Part shown: in pieces, positions 9,523 to 18,877 of the stretch
How positions within the stretch are numbered: the first letter of the stretch is position 1
Layout of the letters: each line of letters starts with the position of its first letter
Source of the DNA: Candidatus Flexicrinis proximus
Lineage (GTDB): Bacteria > Chloroflexota > Anaerolineae > Aggregatilineales > Phototrophicaceae
Direction of reading: 5' to 3'
DNA length: 64,000 nt
Assembly (NCBI GenBank): GCA_016712885.1
Contig: JADJQF010000011.1
Span: 62,001 to 126,000, forward strand
Made by a program: the position numbers and the translations under genes
The notes under the pieces: model-generated
What the model saw: only the letters and a program-made list of their open reading frames with translations
What the model was told of the DNA's origin: nothing
Database searches by the model: none

Positions 9523-11054
9523 GTGCCCAGTTCCACCGGCGATACGCCCGTCGGGATGAAATCGCCCAGCAGCGCGCCGACCGCCGCGTCCAGCTGCGGC
9601 TCAGCGCCGCCAAACGTCACAACCGCCGCGTCCACTTCCGGCAGCACGCCGGCGTCGAATGGGTTGCGCAGCGCCAGGAGCACCGTCGTTTGCGCCGCGT
9701 CCAGCACTAGCTGCGCGGCATATAACTGCGACGGGTTCAAATGGGCCGAGCGCGTCGCCATGATCGTCACGTCCGCCGCGCGGGACGCTGCCATCGCCTG
9801 CTGCAGTTCGTCGTCCGACGGAGCTTGCGGCAGCGCGATCACCTGCGCATCGGGGCGGCGCGCCGCGAATTTACCCGCGAAACTCGTATGCCCGGTGGCG
9901 TCGAACACCTCGCTGTCGTGCAGCGAAGCGAACTCGATCAGCGCGACCGTCTTGTCTGCCGTGATGGGCAGCACGCCGGGACGGGCGTGGACCTGCTGCG
10001 TGCCGGCGCGTGCGGCCTCCACCATCAGGCCGAGGTGTTCGGCGCTCCGGATCGACCCCGGATCCGGGCGTTCCGTCACGGCGTACCGCGCCTTCATGGC
10101 CTCGATCCGCGTCAGCGCCTTTGCCATGCTCTCCGCGCTGACGCGCCCATCCTGGGCCGCCGCCAGCAGCCCGTAATACGCGCGTTCCTGCGCCTCCCGC
10201 GTGTGGCTGAACAGGATGATGTCGACATCCGCCTGCGCGGCCAGCACCGCCGAGACTTCCGGCTCGTGGTGGCTCGCAATCGCCTTCATCTCCATGCAGT
10301 CGGTCGTCACCACCCCCTCGTAGCCGAGGTGTTCGCGCAGCAGCCGCGGCACGATCACCGGCGACAGGGTGGCCGGCAGCCTCGCGTCTAGCGCGGCAAA
10401 TACCGTATGCGTCGTCATGACCGCCGCCAGCCCCGCCTCGATCACCGTGCGGTAAGGCAGCAGGTCGGCTTCGATCGTCTCCAGCGGTGCGTTGATCGTC
10501 GCCAGCGCCACATGCGTGTCGATCGCCGTATCGCCCAGCCCTGGAAAATGCTTGGCCGTCGCCGCGACTCCCGAGTCCTGATAGCCTTTGACCTGTGCGG
10601 CGGCGATCCGTGCCACGGTCTGGATGTCCGCGCCCGGCGAACGTGTGCCTACGGTCGGGTTGGCCGCGTTATACACCACGTCGACCACCGGCGCGTAGTT
10701 CTGGTTGATACCCAGCGCGCGCATTTCTGCCCCAAGCGTATGGGCGACCGCTTCTGCGTAGCGCCCGCCTCCCGCCGCCAGGGCCATCGCTGAAGGCGCC
10801 TCCGCAAACAGCCGGCGCAGCCGCGCGACTTCGCCACCCTCCTGGTCGATGGCGATCAGGATCGGCCGCATCGCCGCGCCATGCAGCGACGCGGTCAGCG
10901 CCGCCAGTTGTTCCGGTGACTCGACGTTGCGCTGGAACAGGATAATCCCCCCGATCCGTCCCGCCGCCAGCCACTCAAGGATGTAATCGGGCGCCGCCAG
11001 TCCGTCGAAACCGGCCATCAGGCGCTGACCCACTTGTTGTTCCAGGTTGAGCAT
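9519..11054 (-). CDS. nagZ: Beta-N-acetylglucosaminidase NagZ (glycoside hydrolase family 3)
   Basis: The protein has 511 residues from MLNLEQQVG at 11054, which has an AAGGGGA site. A longer frame back to 11192 would run through a repeat element and is rejected. The family-3 landmarks are IAIDQEGGEVARL, NYAPVVDV, the His/Asp catalytic motif KHFPGLGDTAIDTH (Leu where GHGD is usual) and the nucleophile region TTDCMEMKAI. A C-terminal domain of about 190 residues follows, as in B. subtilis YbbD. No signal peptide is seen, which suggests cytoplasmic removal of GlcNAc from imported cell-wall fragments. Confidence 0.92.
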   Translation of the reverse strand: MLNLEQQVGQRLMAGFDGLAAPDYILEWLAAGRIGGIILFQRNVESPEQLAALTASLHGAAMRPILIAIDQEGGEVARLRRLFAEAPSAMALAAGGGRYAEAVAHTLGAEMRALGINQNYAPVVDVVYNAANPTVGTRSPGADIQTVARIAAAQVKGYQDSGVAATAKHFPGLGDTAIDTHVALATINAPLETIEADLLPYRTVIEAGLAAVMTTHTVFAALDARLPATLSPVIVPRLLREHLGYEGVVTTDCMEMKAIASHHEPEVSAVLAAQADVDIILFSHTREAQERAYYGLLAAAQDGRVSAESMAKALTRIEAMKARYAVTERPDPGSIRSAEHLGLMVEAARAGTQQVHARPGVLPITADKTVALIEFASLHDSEVFDATGHTSFAGKFAARRPDAQVIALPQAPSDDELQQAMAASRAADVTIMATRSAHLNPSQLYAAQLVLDAAQTTVLLALRNPFDAGVLPEVDAAVVTFGGAEPQLDAAVGALLGDFIPTGVSPVELGT

Positions 11055-11079
11055 AATTCCCCTTACCGTGTATCTCCGC

Positions 11080-11196
11080 CCCCTCACACCTCCGCAGGGA
11101 CGTGCGCCCCTCGACCCCTCAAATGCGAGGTGCAGGAGCGCAAACGCCGCCACCAGGGCATGGGGGCGGACCCCATTGAAAGTGCATAACACGCGC
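11080..11196 (-). repeat. Multi-hairpin interspersed element, copy D
   Basis: Read on the minus strand, the left end is GCGCGTGTTATGCACTTT, then a TGGGGTCCGCCCCCA hairpin and the GGAGGTGTGAGGG tail. The central long stem is almost lost. The copy lies inside the cell-wall operon between the small membrane protein and nagZ, oriented with transcription. Confidence 0.75.
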
Positions 11197-11204
11197 TTGA
11201 CGCC

Positions 11205-11399
11205 CTAGCGGCTTGTCAGCCGCCTCACGATAACGACCCCGGCGATTATCACGATCCCTATCATCGAACTGCACACGCTCAGGACATGTTCCGCCGTGTT
11301 CGGTGTGATCGCCAGCGCCAGGATCACCCCTCCCAGCCCGATGAAGACCCCGACCCTCAGGAACGCCCGCAGCGCCTCGTTCAGGTCATCCCCCGGCAT
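11205..11399 (-). CDS. Small two-helix membrane protein of unknown function
   Basis: This 64-residue protein has two predicted membrane helices (about residues 15-32 and 41-59) and a basic C-terminus (RRLTSR). Its start MPGDDLNEAL overlaps the last 14 bases of the upstream ABC ATPase gene, the kind of coupling seen through the rest of this operon. The ribosome site is weak. I recognise no family. It may be an accessory protein of the importer, or the frame could be open by chance; the clear hydrophobic pattern argues for a real gene. Confidence 0.55.
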   Translation of the reverse strand: MPGDDLNEALRAFLRVGVFIGLGGVILALAITPNTAEHVLSVCSSMIGIVIIAGVVIVRRLTSR

Positions 11400-12411
11400 A
11401 AGCCGTCAATTTCCCATCTCGCGTCAGCGGTGTGCAGGCCGTAATCTGCTGGTGCCCAGGCGGAACCCGCAGGTCGGGCAGCGTCACGTCGCACGTCCCC
11501 CGCTCGAAAAACGGGCAGCGTGGATGGAACGCGCACCCCGGCGGGATGTCCAGCAGCCCGGGGATGTCTTCGCTCCGCAGCGGAAGCTCCTGTTTCTGGC
11601 GGGTCACATCGGGATCGGCCTCCGGCACGGCGGCCAGCAGCGCGCGCGTATACGGGTGCGCCGGATTGCCGATAACGTCCGGCGTCCTCCCGATCTCTAC
11701 CACACGGCCGAGGTACATCACCGCGATCCGCCCCTCCCACGCGAAATACTTGGCGAGCGCCAGGTCATGCGTGATGAAGACGATCGCCAGCCCCAGCTCC
11801 GCGCGCAGCCGGTGCAGCATCTTTAGCAGGCCGATGCGGATCGACACGTCGACCATGCTCACCGCTTCGTCCGCCACGATCAGCTTCGGCTGGACGGTCA
11901 GTGCGCGGGCGATGCTGACGCGCTGCCGCTGTCCCCCGCTCAACTGGTGTGGATACTTGCTGAGGATGTCCTGCGCCGGCGTCAGATCGACCAGGTTCAT
12001 CAGTTCGACCAGCCGCGCCGCAAGTTCGGTCCGGTTGGCGACCTTCCGGTGTCGCAGCAGCGGAAAGCTCAGGATTTTCTCGACCGTATGCGCCGGATTG
12101 AGCGAAGCGAACGGGTCCTGATGCACGATTTGCAGCGTCCGCCGCAGCCGCGCGATCTCCTGCCGGTCGGTGTAGCTCTCGCGTGGTTTGCCTTCGACCA
12201 GCACCTGGCCGCCGCTCTGGCCCAGCAGTCCGGCGATGATCTTGCCGGTCGTCGTCTTACCGCAGCCCGACTCGCCGACGATACAAATCGTCTCGTTCGG
12301 GAAGACCTCGATGTTCACGTCCTGCAGCACGCGCAGGATTTGCCCGTCCTTCATGAACGAGCGGTCGACATGTTTGAGTTCGACCAGCGGGACGCCCGGT
12401 TGGCCGCTCAT
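11386..12411 (-). CDS. Oligopeptide-type ABC transporter ATP-binding protein (OppF/DppF-like)
   Basis: This is the second ATPase of the Opp/Dpp-type importer, 341 residues from MSGQPGVP (12411), which overlaps the upstream ATPase gene by ATGA. Walker A is GESGCGKTT, the signature is LSGGQRQRVSIARAL, and Walker B is LIVADEAVSMVDVS. The C-terminal Opp-family domain has FHPRCPFFERGTCDV with Cys spacing typical of the iron-sulfur-like motif in this group, plus ALLAAVPEADP. The Walker B wording ADEAVSMVD (rather than CDEPVSALD) is unusual but is seen in sugar-fragment importers. The gene cluster points to muropeptides or chito-type sugars as substrate. Confidence 0.9.
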   Translation of the reverse strand: MSGQPGVPLVELKHVDRSFMKDGQILRVLQDVNIEVFPNETICIVGESGCGKTTTGKIIAGLLGQSGGQVLVEGKPRESYTDRQEIARLRRTLQIVHQDPFASLNPAHTVEKILSFPLLRHRKVANRTELAARLVELMNLVDLTPAQDILSKYPHQLSGGQRQRVSIARALTVQPKLIVADEAVSMVDVSIRIGLLKMLHRLRAELGLAIVFITHDLALAKYFAWEGRIAVMYLGRVVEIGRTPDVIGNPAHPYTRALLAAVPEADPDVTRQKQELPLRSEDIPGLLDIPPGCAFHPRCPFFERGTCDVTLPDLRVPPGHQQITACTPLTRDGKLTAYAGG

Positions 12412-13457
12412 ACGCCCAGTTCCTTCCGGCGCGTATCCCGCACCTGGTCGTTCTCGTAGCAGGCGACCGTATGCGGGACATAGATCGTGGCGTCGCTGGT
12501 CAGGTGCGCCTCCCGTTCGAGCGCCGCGATCAGTGGCGGCTGCACTTTCGCGCACTGTTCGGTGCGGAACCGGCAGCGCACATGGAACTTGCAGCCGGCC
12601 GGCGGGTCGATCAGGTCAGGCGGGCTGCCGGGGATGCTGTGCAGCTCTTCAGCCCCTGCCGAAAGCCTCGGCGCCGCTTCCAGCAGCCCCAGCGTATAAG
12701 CGTGCTGCGGCCGGTAGAACACGTCCCCGACCGGCCCCATCTCGATGATCTCTCCGGCGTACATCGTCGCGACGGTGTCCGCGATCTCTGCCGCAACCGC
12801 CAGATCGTGCGAGATGAAAATCACGCTGAAGTTCAGTTCTTGCCGCAGCTGCTTCAGGACTTTGATGATCGACCGCTGTGTCAGGATGTCCACCGCGGTC
12901 GTCGGCTCGTCCATGATCACCACCTGCGGGCGCAGCAGCAGCGCCGTCGCCAGCAGCACCCGCTGCCGCATCCCGCCGCTCAGTTCGTGCGGGTAGGCGT
13001 CGAAAACCCGCTTGGGGTCGAGCCGCACTTTCTCGAACAGCGACATGGCCCGTTCGCGCGCTTCGCTCTGCCGCATCCCGTGCGCGTATGCCGTGTCGTA
13101 GATCATCGACGAAATCCGGATCACCGGATTCAGCGAGTTCAGCGCCCCCTGAAACACCATCGAGCACTCCGCCCACAGGAAGTGCCGCATCTGCTCCTTG
13201 TTCAGCGCCAGCACGTCGATCTTTTGGCCGTCGCGCCCCGTGTAGATCACCTGTCCGCTGCTGATCTGTCCGCTCTTGGGCAGCAGCCGGATCAGCCCCA
13301 GCGTTAGCGTCGACTTACCGCAGCCCGACTCGCCGATCAGCGCCAGCGTCTCGCCGGCATGCAGGTCGAACGAGGCCTTGGTGACGGCCTGCACCGTGCC
13401 GCGTTCGGCGCGGTACGTGACCGAAAAGTCCTTTACCGAGAGTACAACGTCGTTCAA
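12408..13457 (-). CDS. Oligopeptide-type ABC transporter ATP-binding protein (OppD/DppD-like)
   Basis: This is the first ATPase of the importer. I place the start at TTG 13457, one base after the permease stop and just after an AGGGGGG ribosome site, giving 349 residues. An ATG at 13499 in the same frame would overlap the permease by 41 bases and is less likely. Walker A is GESGCGKST, the signature is LSGGMRQRVLLATALL, Walker B is VVIMDEPTTAVD, and the C-terminal Opp domain reads CKFHVRCRFRTEQC. It pairs with the next gene to energise import. Confidence 0.88.
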   Translation of the reverse strand: MNDVVLSVKDFSVTYRAERGTVQAVTKASFDLHAGETLALIGESGCGKSTLTLGLIRLLPKSGQISSGQVIYTGRDGQKIDVLALNKEQMRHFLWAECSMVFQGALNSLNPVIRISSMIYDTAYAHGMRQSEARERAMSLFEKVRLDPKRVFDAYPHELSGGMRQRVLLATALLLRPQVVIMDEPTTAVDILTQRSIIKVLKQLRQELNFSVIFISHDLAVAAEIADTVATMYAGEIIEMGPVGDVFYRPQHAYTLGLLEAAPRLSAGAEELHSIPGSPPDLIDPPAGCKFHVRCRFRTEQCAKVQPPLIAALEREAHLTSDATIYVPHTVACYENDQVRDTRRKELGV

Positions 13458-13458
13458 A

Positions 13459-14385
13459 TCATCCCCCCTGCCGCAGTCTGGGATTAAAAATCTCCTCAAG
13501 GCTGCGTGTGAAAAGCACCAGCGAGAGCTGGAACAGCGCGATCGCCAGGACCGGCGCCAGCAGCATCCACGATGCCTCGGAACTGCTCAGCGACCCCTGT
13601 TGGCGTCCCAGAAAGATCATCAGCCCCCAGTCCGGCTCGGTCAGCGGGACGATCCCCAGGAACATCAGGCCGACGATCGCATACATCGCGCCGCGGATCG
13701 TGAAGATCATGTTGACCACGATATACGAGATCATATTCGGCAGGATTTCGCGCGTCGTGATATGCAGCAGTCCCAGGTCCAGCGCGAAAGCCGCCTCAAC
13801 GTAATCGCGCGCCTTCAGGCTCAGCACCTGCGCCCGTACCGCCCGCATCAGCGTCGGCCAGTTCAGCACCGACAGCAGCAGCGCCAGTCCGAACTTGTTG
13901 TCAAACGACAGAATCGTCGCCAGCACCAGCAGTAACGGGAACTGCGGGATCGTCAGGATGAAATTGCCCACGCTGGAGATCAACTGGTCGACCAGACCAC
14001 CCAGCAATCCGGCCAGCGCGCCCAGCGTCACCGCCACCAGCGTCGTCAGCAGCCCGGCTTCGATGGCCGTGATAATCAGCCCGCCTCCACCATGCACGAT
14101 GTGCGAAAGCACGTCGCGCCCTTTGTAATCCAGCCCCAGCAGATGCTCCGCCGACGGCGCCGCCGATAGCGTGCGCGCGCCGGGCTGCAGCCGGTCAAAG
14201 CGCGGTTCGCCTTCATACGCGATGAACAACGGGCCGATGGTCGTCATCAGGACGAAGAACATCACCCCCAAAAAGCCGATGAACCCGGCCTTGTTGCGTG
14301 TAAGCGCCCGGACAAGCTGGCCGCTGCCGCTCCGGATGCGCGCCAATCGGCTGGGCGGGATAAAAGCAGGCTGCATGGCGCTCAT
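13459..14385 (-). CDS. Oligopeptide-type ABC transporter permease (OppC/DppC-like)
   Basis: This inner-membrane permease has 308 residues. It has an N-terminal OppC-type segment (LTRNKAGFIGFLGVMFFVLM), then the BPD_transp_1 core with five further helices and the coupling motif EAAFALDLGLLHITTREILPN. A GAGGAGC site precedes ATG 14385, which overlaps the stop of the upstream permease gene by ATGA. It forms the transport channel with the OppB-like partner. Confidence 0.9.
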   Translation of the reverse strand: MSAMQPAFIPPSRLARIRSGSGQLVRALTRNKAGFIGFLGVMFFVLMTTIGPLFIAYEGEPRFDRLQPGARTLSAAPSAEHLLGLDYKGRDVLSHIVHGGGGLIITAIEAGLLTTLVAVTLGALAGLLGGLVDQLISSVGNFILTIPQFPLLLVLATILSFDNKFGLALLLSVLNWPTLMRAVRAQVLSLKARDYVEAAFALDLGLLHITTREILPNMISYIVVNMIFTIRGAMYAIVGLMFLGIVPLTEPDWGLMIFLGRQQGSLSSSEASWMLLAPVLAIALFQLSLVLFTRSLEEIFNPRLRQGG

Positions 14386-15410
14386 TTGCTCCTCGGGTCT
14401 TTCGTCAGCCGCACCCGCGGGTCAAGCATCCCGAACAGCAGGTCGGCCAGGATGTTGCTTACGACCACCGACACCGCGATCACCAGGAATATGCCTTGCA
14501 TGGTCGTGTAATCCCGCGCGCCGATCGCCAGCACCAGGTTTCGCCCCAGTCCCGGATACAGGAACAGCGTCTCGATGATCGCGCTGCCGCCCACCACAAA
14601 TCCGATGCTGATCGCCAGCCGTGTCACCAGCGGCAGCATCGCGTTGCGGCCGACATAAGCCGTCAGCAGCCGCCGCTCGGACAGGCCGCGCGCCCGCGCC
14701 ACCGTGATGTAATCTTCGCCCAGCGTGCTGATCGTGCTGCTCTTCATCGTCAGGATCCACCCGCCGACCGACGAGAGGACGTAGGTAATCACCGGCAGCA
14801 GCGCGTGCTTGATCAGGTCGGCGATGTATTCAAACGTGAATCCCGGCGTGATCCCCTGCGTGCTGCCGCCCAGCATCTCGCCGAACGGCAGGATTTTGAG
14901 TTGCACCCCCAGTACCATGATGATCAGCAGCGCGATCACATAATCCGGGATGCCGTAGATGACGGATGCGAAGATCGTAAAGATATTGTCCAGCCACCCG
15001 CCGCGCCAGTAGGCCATTGCCAGCCCGATCGTGACGCCGATGCTGAAGCTGATAAACAATCCCATCCCGACGCTGAACAGCGTCCACGGCAGGAACTTGA
15101 GCAGCTGCTGGCTCACCGGCGTCCGCGCCGACGAGATCGACTTGCCCAGGTCGCCTTGCAGCAGCCGGCCGATATAATTCACGTACTGTGTCGTCAGCGG
15201 CTCATCGGGGTCGAACTCGAACAGGGTCGCGGCCTGATTGCGCGCTTCTTCCTCCGTCAGGCCCTGCCGCTGCATCAGTTCGTCGATCTTGAGCTGGATC
15301 GGGTTGCCGGGCATCAGCCGGATCAGGAAGAATGTAAACGTAATCACCGCCCAGATCGTCAGAATGCCCTGTAAGATGACCCGCAGCGTATAACTCTTTA
15401 GAATTTTCAT
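14382..15410 (-). CDS. Oligopeptide-type ABC transporter permease (OppB/DppB-like)
   Basis: This permease has 342 residues. It starts with the OppB-type first helix (ILKSYTLRVILQGILTIWAV) and contains RLMPGNP, LDNIFTIFASVIYGIPDYVIALL and the EDYITVARARGLSERRLL coupling loop. Gene order (binding protein, B, C, D, F) is the standard Opp/Dpp order. The 456-base gap to the binding-protein gene upstream holds element copy E and no other gene. Confidence 0.92.
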   Translation of the reverse strand: MKILKSYTLRVILQGILTIWAVITFTFFLIRLMPGNPIQLKIDELMQRQGLTEEEARNQAATLFEFDPDEPLTTQYVNYIGRLLQGDLGKSISSARTPVSQQLLKFLPWTLFSVGMGLFISFSIGVTIGLAMAYWRGGWLDNIFTIFASVIYGIPDYVIALLIIMVLGVQLKILPFGEMLGGSTQGITPGFTFEYIADLIKHALLPVITYVLSSVGGWILTMKSSTISTLGEDYITVARARGLSERRLLTAYVGRNAMLPLVTRLAISIGFVVGGSAIIETLFLYPGLGRNLVLAIGARDYTTMQGIFLVIAVSVVVSNILADLLFGMLDPRVRLTKDPRSK

Positions 15411-15620
15411 CTAACTTCCCATAAACACGTTAACTGTTGCGTCCTGCAGCTCTTCCAAATCCATTTCCACACCAACACCCCCAGTCGCTCCCGTAGGGAC
15501 GGCTTGCGCGCATCTCAAACGCAAGACAAATTCGCCTTCCGGTGGCAAATGCCTCAAGGGTGCAGCTTTCTGTGCTGACCACTTTTGCTGACAACTGATG
15601 ACTGGAAAATGGCCGAGCTA

Positions 15621-15803
15621 GAGCGTGTTATGCACTTCCGATGGGGTCTTATCCCCACCCCGGCAGGAGTCGGCAATCCTGCACCTCCCGCAGTGAATGT
15701 GTGGCGTGAGCGCCACGCATTCGCAGACGAGGGGTCGAGCGGAGCATGTCCCTCGCGGAGGTGCGGAGGCAGCGCCTCCACAGACTAAGTTCATAACTAG
15801 CCT
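15621..15803 (+). repeat. Multi-hairpin interspersed element, copy E
   Basis: The left end GAGCGTGTTATGCACTT pairs with the inverted right end AAGTTCATAACTAGCCTC, sharing GTTATG-ACTT. Inside are ATGGGGTCTTATCCCC, CAGGAGTCGGCAATCCTG, the long stem GTGAATGTGTGGCG/CGCCACGCATTCGC and GGAGGCAGCGCCTCC. The copy separates the binding-protein gene from its permeases. The remainder of 15411-15866 is short low-complexity sequence. Confidence 0.85.
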
Positions 15804-15866
15804 CTAGGCACATATACCCGGCAGGGGCATGGTTCGTGCCGCCCCTGCCGGATTTCTATCGGGTGC

Positions 15867-17612
15867 CTATGCGCCTGCGGGCGCGATCGTACCGTTCAGG
15901 AGCAGCCAGATCACGAAGTGGTCGCTGCTCGGGTTCTGCAGCAGCCCGTCGCCTTCTTCCGGCGCGCCGGTGAGGATCGTCTCGTTCCACGGTTCGGTGC
16001 TGACGATCACGTTCAGCGGAATATACGGCATCAGATCGTTGATGATCAGCGCGACTTCGCCCGCGCGGACCTTCTGCGCTTCACGGTCGAGTCCTGCCGA
16101 CACATCCTTGATCATCTGATCGAGGTTGATCGCCGCGCCGTTGTATTCGAACTCCATCGGGAAGTTCATGCCCTTCTGACCTTCGGCCAGCGCGACATAG
16201 TTGAAGCGCTGGATCGGGCCGAAGAACTGGGTCGTCGCAAACGGCGAACCGGATGCCCACGACCACACCGATAGCTGGAAGTTGCCCTGGCGGATGTCTT
16301 CCGCCGTCTGCTGCCACGGGATGGCCAGCAGCGTGATGTCGAAGCCGAATTCATTCAGCTGTTCGGTCGCATTGCTGCCCGCGCCGCTGAAGTCCGCGAA
16401 TTCCGCCGGGATCTTGTATTCGACGCTGATGCGCTTGCCCTCGGCGTCGACCCACTTGCCCTCGGCATCGCGCGTGAAGCCGGCTTCCGCCATCTTCGCT
16501 TCTGCCGCCGCAATGTCGTACGGGTAGCCGTTGAGCTTGGCAATCGAGTCCGCATCAATCAGGTTGGTGACCTGGTCGTCGAGGATGCCGGCCATATACT
16601 GCGTGCCGGTCGCGCCGAACCCGTTGGTCAGGAAGGCGTTCTCGCTCCGTTCGATCGCATACGCCATCGCCTGGCGAACTTCCTTGATGTTGAACGGGTA
16701 TACATCGTGGTTCATCAGCAGGGCAGGGCCATAGCCGCGCGGCGTGGTGATCAGCCGGATGCCCGCATCCTGGAACGCCTGCTGTGTGGCGGGCGGATAC
16801 ACGTTGGTCGCCCACGCGATGTCATTGTTCAACACCAGCGGCGTGGTCGATTCGGTCTCGCCTTGCCACAGGCGCAGTTCGCCGAACTTCACGCTGCCCG
16901 AGTAGATGCTGTTCGGCTGCCACAGCACCGACATATAGCTGTCGCTGACCCAGTCCAGCGTATAGGTGTACGGCCCGGTCGCCAGCAGAACTTCGGGGCG
17001 GAATTCGGCGATCTTGGTCGCCAGGTCTTTCCATTCCTGATCGTCTTTAGTCTTGCCGGAGGCGAACATCGCGCTGGCTTCGTCGGCCAGCGCCTGGTAC
17101 ACCGAACCTGCGCGGATGTATTCCTTGAGGAGCAGGCGTTCCGCCAGCAGCGACGGTTGGCCGCTGAACGTGAACAGGACGGTGCGCTCGTCAACGGCTT
17201 CGACGCCGCTGATGTAGTTGAACTGGGTCCAGTTCAGGATCCGGCCGATTGCGTAGGTTGCCAGCACATCCGCCGACGAGACTGCGGAGCCGTCCGACCA
17301 CATCGCTTCCTTCAACGTGACCTGATAGCCCGTGTTGTCCTCGGTGAAACCGAACGATTCGGCCAACAGGCCCTCGTAGCGGTCTTCCGCCCAGACATAG
17401 AACCCGAACGGCATTTCGACCATCTGGCGGAATACCACGCCCAGGTTATCCTGCGGGCCGCCTGCGGCAAAGCTGTTGAGATGATGGTTCGGCGGCAGCA
17501 CATACGGCCACGTCCCCGGAAAAATCGCCGTCGGCGCATCTTGCGCGGCCAGCGGCGCTGCGCTGATCGCCAGGGCGGCCAGCAGCATCAGAACAAGTAA
17601 AAACCGTTTCAT
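15867..17612 (-). CDS. Oligopeptide-type ABC transporter substrate-binding protein (SBP_bac_5)
   Basis: This exported ligand-binding protein has 581 residues. The start MKRFLLVLMLLAALAIS at 17612 follows an AGGAGAAGG site and opens a signal peptide ending near AAPLAAQDA. No lipobox Cys is present. Family features include GLLAESFGFTEDNTGYQVTLKEAMWSDG-type text (the SBP_bac_5 LA..W....D...Y.F.L motif) and an interior VRQAMAYAIERSE. It is the first gene of the minus-strand cell-wall recovery operon and is divergent from the kinase gene. The ligand is inferred from context to be a muropeptide or amino-sugar oligomer. Confidence 0.9.
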   Translation of the reverse strand: MKRFLLVLMLLAALAISAAPLAAQDAPTAIFPGTWPYVLPPNHHLNSFAAGGPQDNLGVVFRQMVEMPFGFYVWAEDRYEGLLAESFGFTEDNTGYQVTLKEAMWSDGSAVSSADVLATYAIGRILNWTQFNYISGVEAVDERTVLFTFSGQPSLLAERLLLKEYIRAGSVYQALADEASAMFASGKTKDDQEWKDLATKIAEFRPEVLLATGPYTYTLDWVSDSYMSVLWQPNSIYSGSVKFGELRLWQGETESTTPLVLNNDIAWATNVYPPATQQAFQDAGIRLITTPRGYGPALLMNHDVYPFNIKEVRQAMAYAIERSENAFLTNGFGATGTQYMAGILDDQVTNLIDADSIAKLNGYPYDIAAAEAKMAEAGFTRDAEGKWVDAEGKRISVEYKIPAEFADFSGAGSNATEQLNEFGFDITLLAIPWQQTAEDIRQGNFQLSVWSWASGSPFATTQFFGPIQRFNYVALAEGQKGMNFPMEFEYNGAAINLDQMIKDVSAGLDREAQKVRAGEVALIINDLMPYIPLNVIVSTEPWNETILTGAPEEGDGLLQNPSSDHFVIWLLLNGTIAPAGA

Positions 17613-17643
17613 AAACCTTCTCCTCACACACTACCTTCACACC

Positions 17644-17660
17644 GCGGGAATCGCTCCCGC
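17644..17660. promoter_or_regulatory. Palindrome in the divergent cell-wall operon control region
   Basis: GCGGGA-atcgc-TCCCGC is an inverted repeat lying 32 bases upstream of the binding-protein start, between two divergent operons. It could be an operator or a 5' leader hairpin. No MurR-type regulator gene is visible in the window. Confidence 0.4.
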
Positions 17661-17777
17661 ATTTGCGAGAATACCCCTCCCCTATACCCGTGTCAAATAC
17701 GCTCAGTACCATTTCCCCGCGTGGAGTGTTAGTTCTGCGTGAGGGTTGCTTTTTGGCGTTGCCCGCCAAGGTCTGCC

Positions 17778-17876
17778 ACCGAAATCTGCCACCTGCCACC
17801 TGACCGCTCTCTGCTGGCTCCTGTTTACTGTCAACTGAAAACTGACGACTGACGACTCTAAACTGACCCCGGCCCT
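17778..17876. repeat. Degenerate heptamer tandem repeat
   Basis: The tract contains runs with 7-base spacing, such as CTGCCAC CTGCCAC and ACTGAAA ACTGACG ACTGACG. It occupies most of the divergent intergenic region 17613-17936. It resembles the heptamer array at 59110-59241. Confidence 0.55.
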
Positions 17877-17936
17877 GACAACTCGCGCCCTCGTGAGGTA
17901 AAGTTAGCCTCAGGTATTGCGGGACAAGAGGCTTTT

Positions 17937-18863
17937 ATGATTATCGGGATCGATGGCGGCGGGACCCATGTGCGCGTAGTCGTCTGTGACGGCTCGCTCC
18001 GTGTTTTGGGTGAATCGCAGGGCGCCGGCGTGAACCCCAGTACGGTCGGGCGCGATCTGTCTGCCAGCCGTATTCAGGAAGCGGTTCGTGCGGCGCTGTC
18101 TATCGCCAACGTCGACGCGGGCGAAATCACCGCTGCGGCTGCCGGCATCGCCGGTGCAGCCACCGACCACTTCGGACCGTGGGTCGTCTCGGTGTGCAGG
18201 GGTGTGCTGCCCGCCGCGCGGATCATCCACAGCTCAGACTACGAGATTGCGCTGGTCGGGGCTATCGGCGAACGGCAGGGCGTCAGCGTCATCGCCGGGA
18301 CGGGCAGCGCCGCCTTTGGCGCCCACCGCGACGGACGCTCGATGCGGCAGGGCGGCTTCGGCTACCTGCTGGGCGACGAAGGCAGCGGCTACTGGCTCGG
18401 ACGCGAAGCGCTCTCGCACGTCCTGCGCGAAATGGATGGCCGCGCCTCGCCATCTGAACTGACTCCGCGTATCCTGGGGGCCATCGGGCTGTCGCAGCCG
18501 CTGGAGATCATCCCCTGGCTCTATCACACTGAGAAACCGCGCACCGCCGATGTCGCGGCGCTTGCCCCCGTCGTGATCGCCGCCAGCGAACAGGGTGACC
18601 GCGTCGCGCAGGGCTACGTGGCCCGCGCCGCCTCGGAACTTGCCCAGATGGTCCGCTATTTACAGCTGAAACTTTCGCTCGAAGAGGCGCCCGTCGCCTT
18701 TATCGGCGGACTGCTTGAAAACGATAACCGCCTGGTACAGGTCCTGATGCGTCGGCTGCACCTCAAAGAACGGCCCGTCGCCAGACACGCCCCCGCCTAT
18801 GGGGCGGCAGTACTCGCGGCGCAGGCGGCCTGCCTGCCTGGTAATCCTGCATCGAATGTCTGA
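17937..18863 (+). CDS. murK: BadF/BadG-family amino-sugar kinase (MurK/NagK-like)
   Basis: This cytoplasmic kinase has 308 residues in the ASKHA/BadF fold. Phosphate-1 is IIGIDGGGTHVRV at the N-terminus, the adenosine region is VSVIAGTGSAAFG, and the conserved loop is GGFGYLLGDEGSGYWLGREAL. The same family includes Clostridium MurK, which phosphorylates both MurNAc and GlcNAc at the 6-position. Being 14 bases upstream of murQ and followed by nagA makes MurNAc/GlcNAc phosphorylation the most likely role. This replaces the PTS phosphorylation (MurP) used in B. subtilis. An AAGAGG ribosome site precedes ATG 17937. The symbol is by context. Confidence 0.83.
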   Translation: MIIGIDGGGTHVRVVVCDGSLRVLGESQGAGVNPSTVGRDLSASRIQEAVRAALSIANVDAGEITAAAAGIAGAATDHFGPWVVSVCRGVLPAARIIHSSDYEIALVGAIGERQGVSVIAGTGSAAFGAHRDGRSMRQGGFGYLLGDEGSGYWLGREALSHVLREMDGRASPSELTPRILGAIGLSQPLEIIPWLYHTEKPRTADVAALAPVVIAASEQGDRVAQGYVARAASELAQMVRYLQLKLSLEEAPVAFIGGLLENDNRLVQVLMRRLHLKERPVARHAPAYGAAVLAAQAACLPGNPASNV

Positions 18864-18877
18864 ATTGTGGAGTTGAG

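Noticed and set aside
12408..13499. ATG 13499 as start of the OppD-like gene
   Set aside because: It would overlap the permease gene by 41 bases without a ribosome site; TTG 13457 has AGGGGGG at proper distance.
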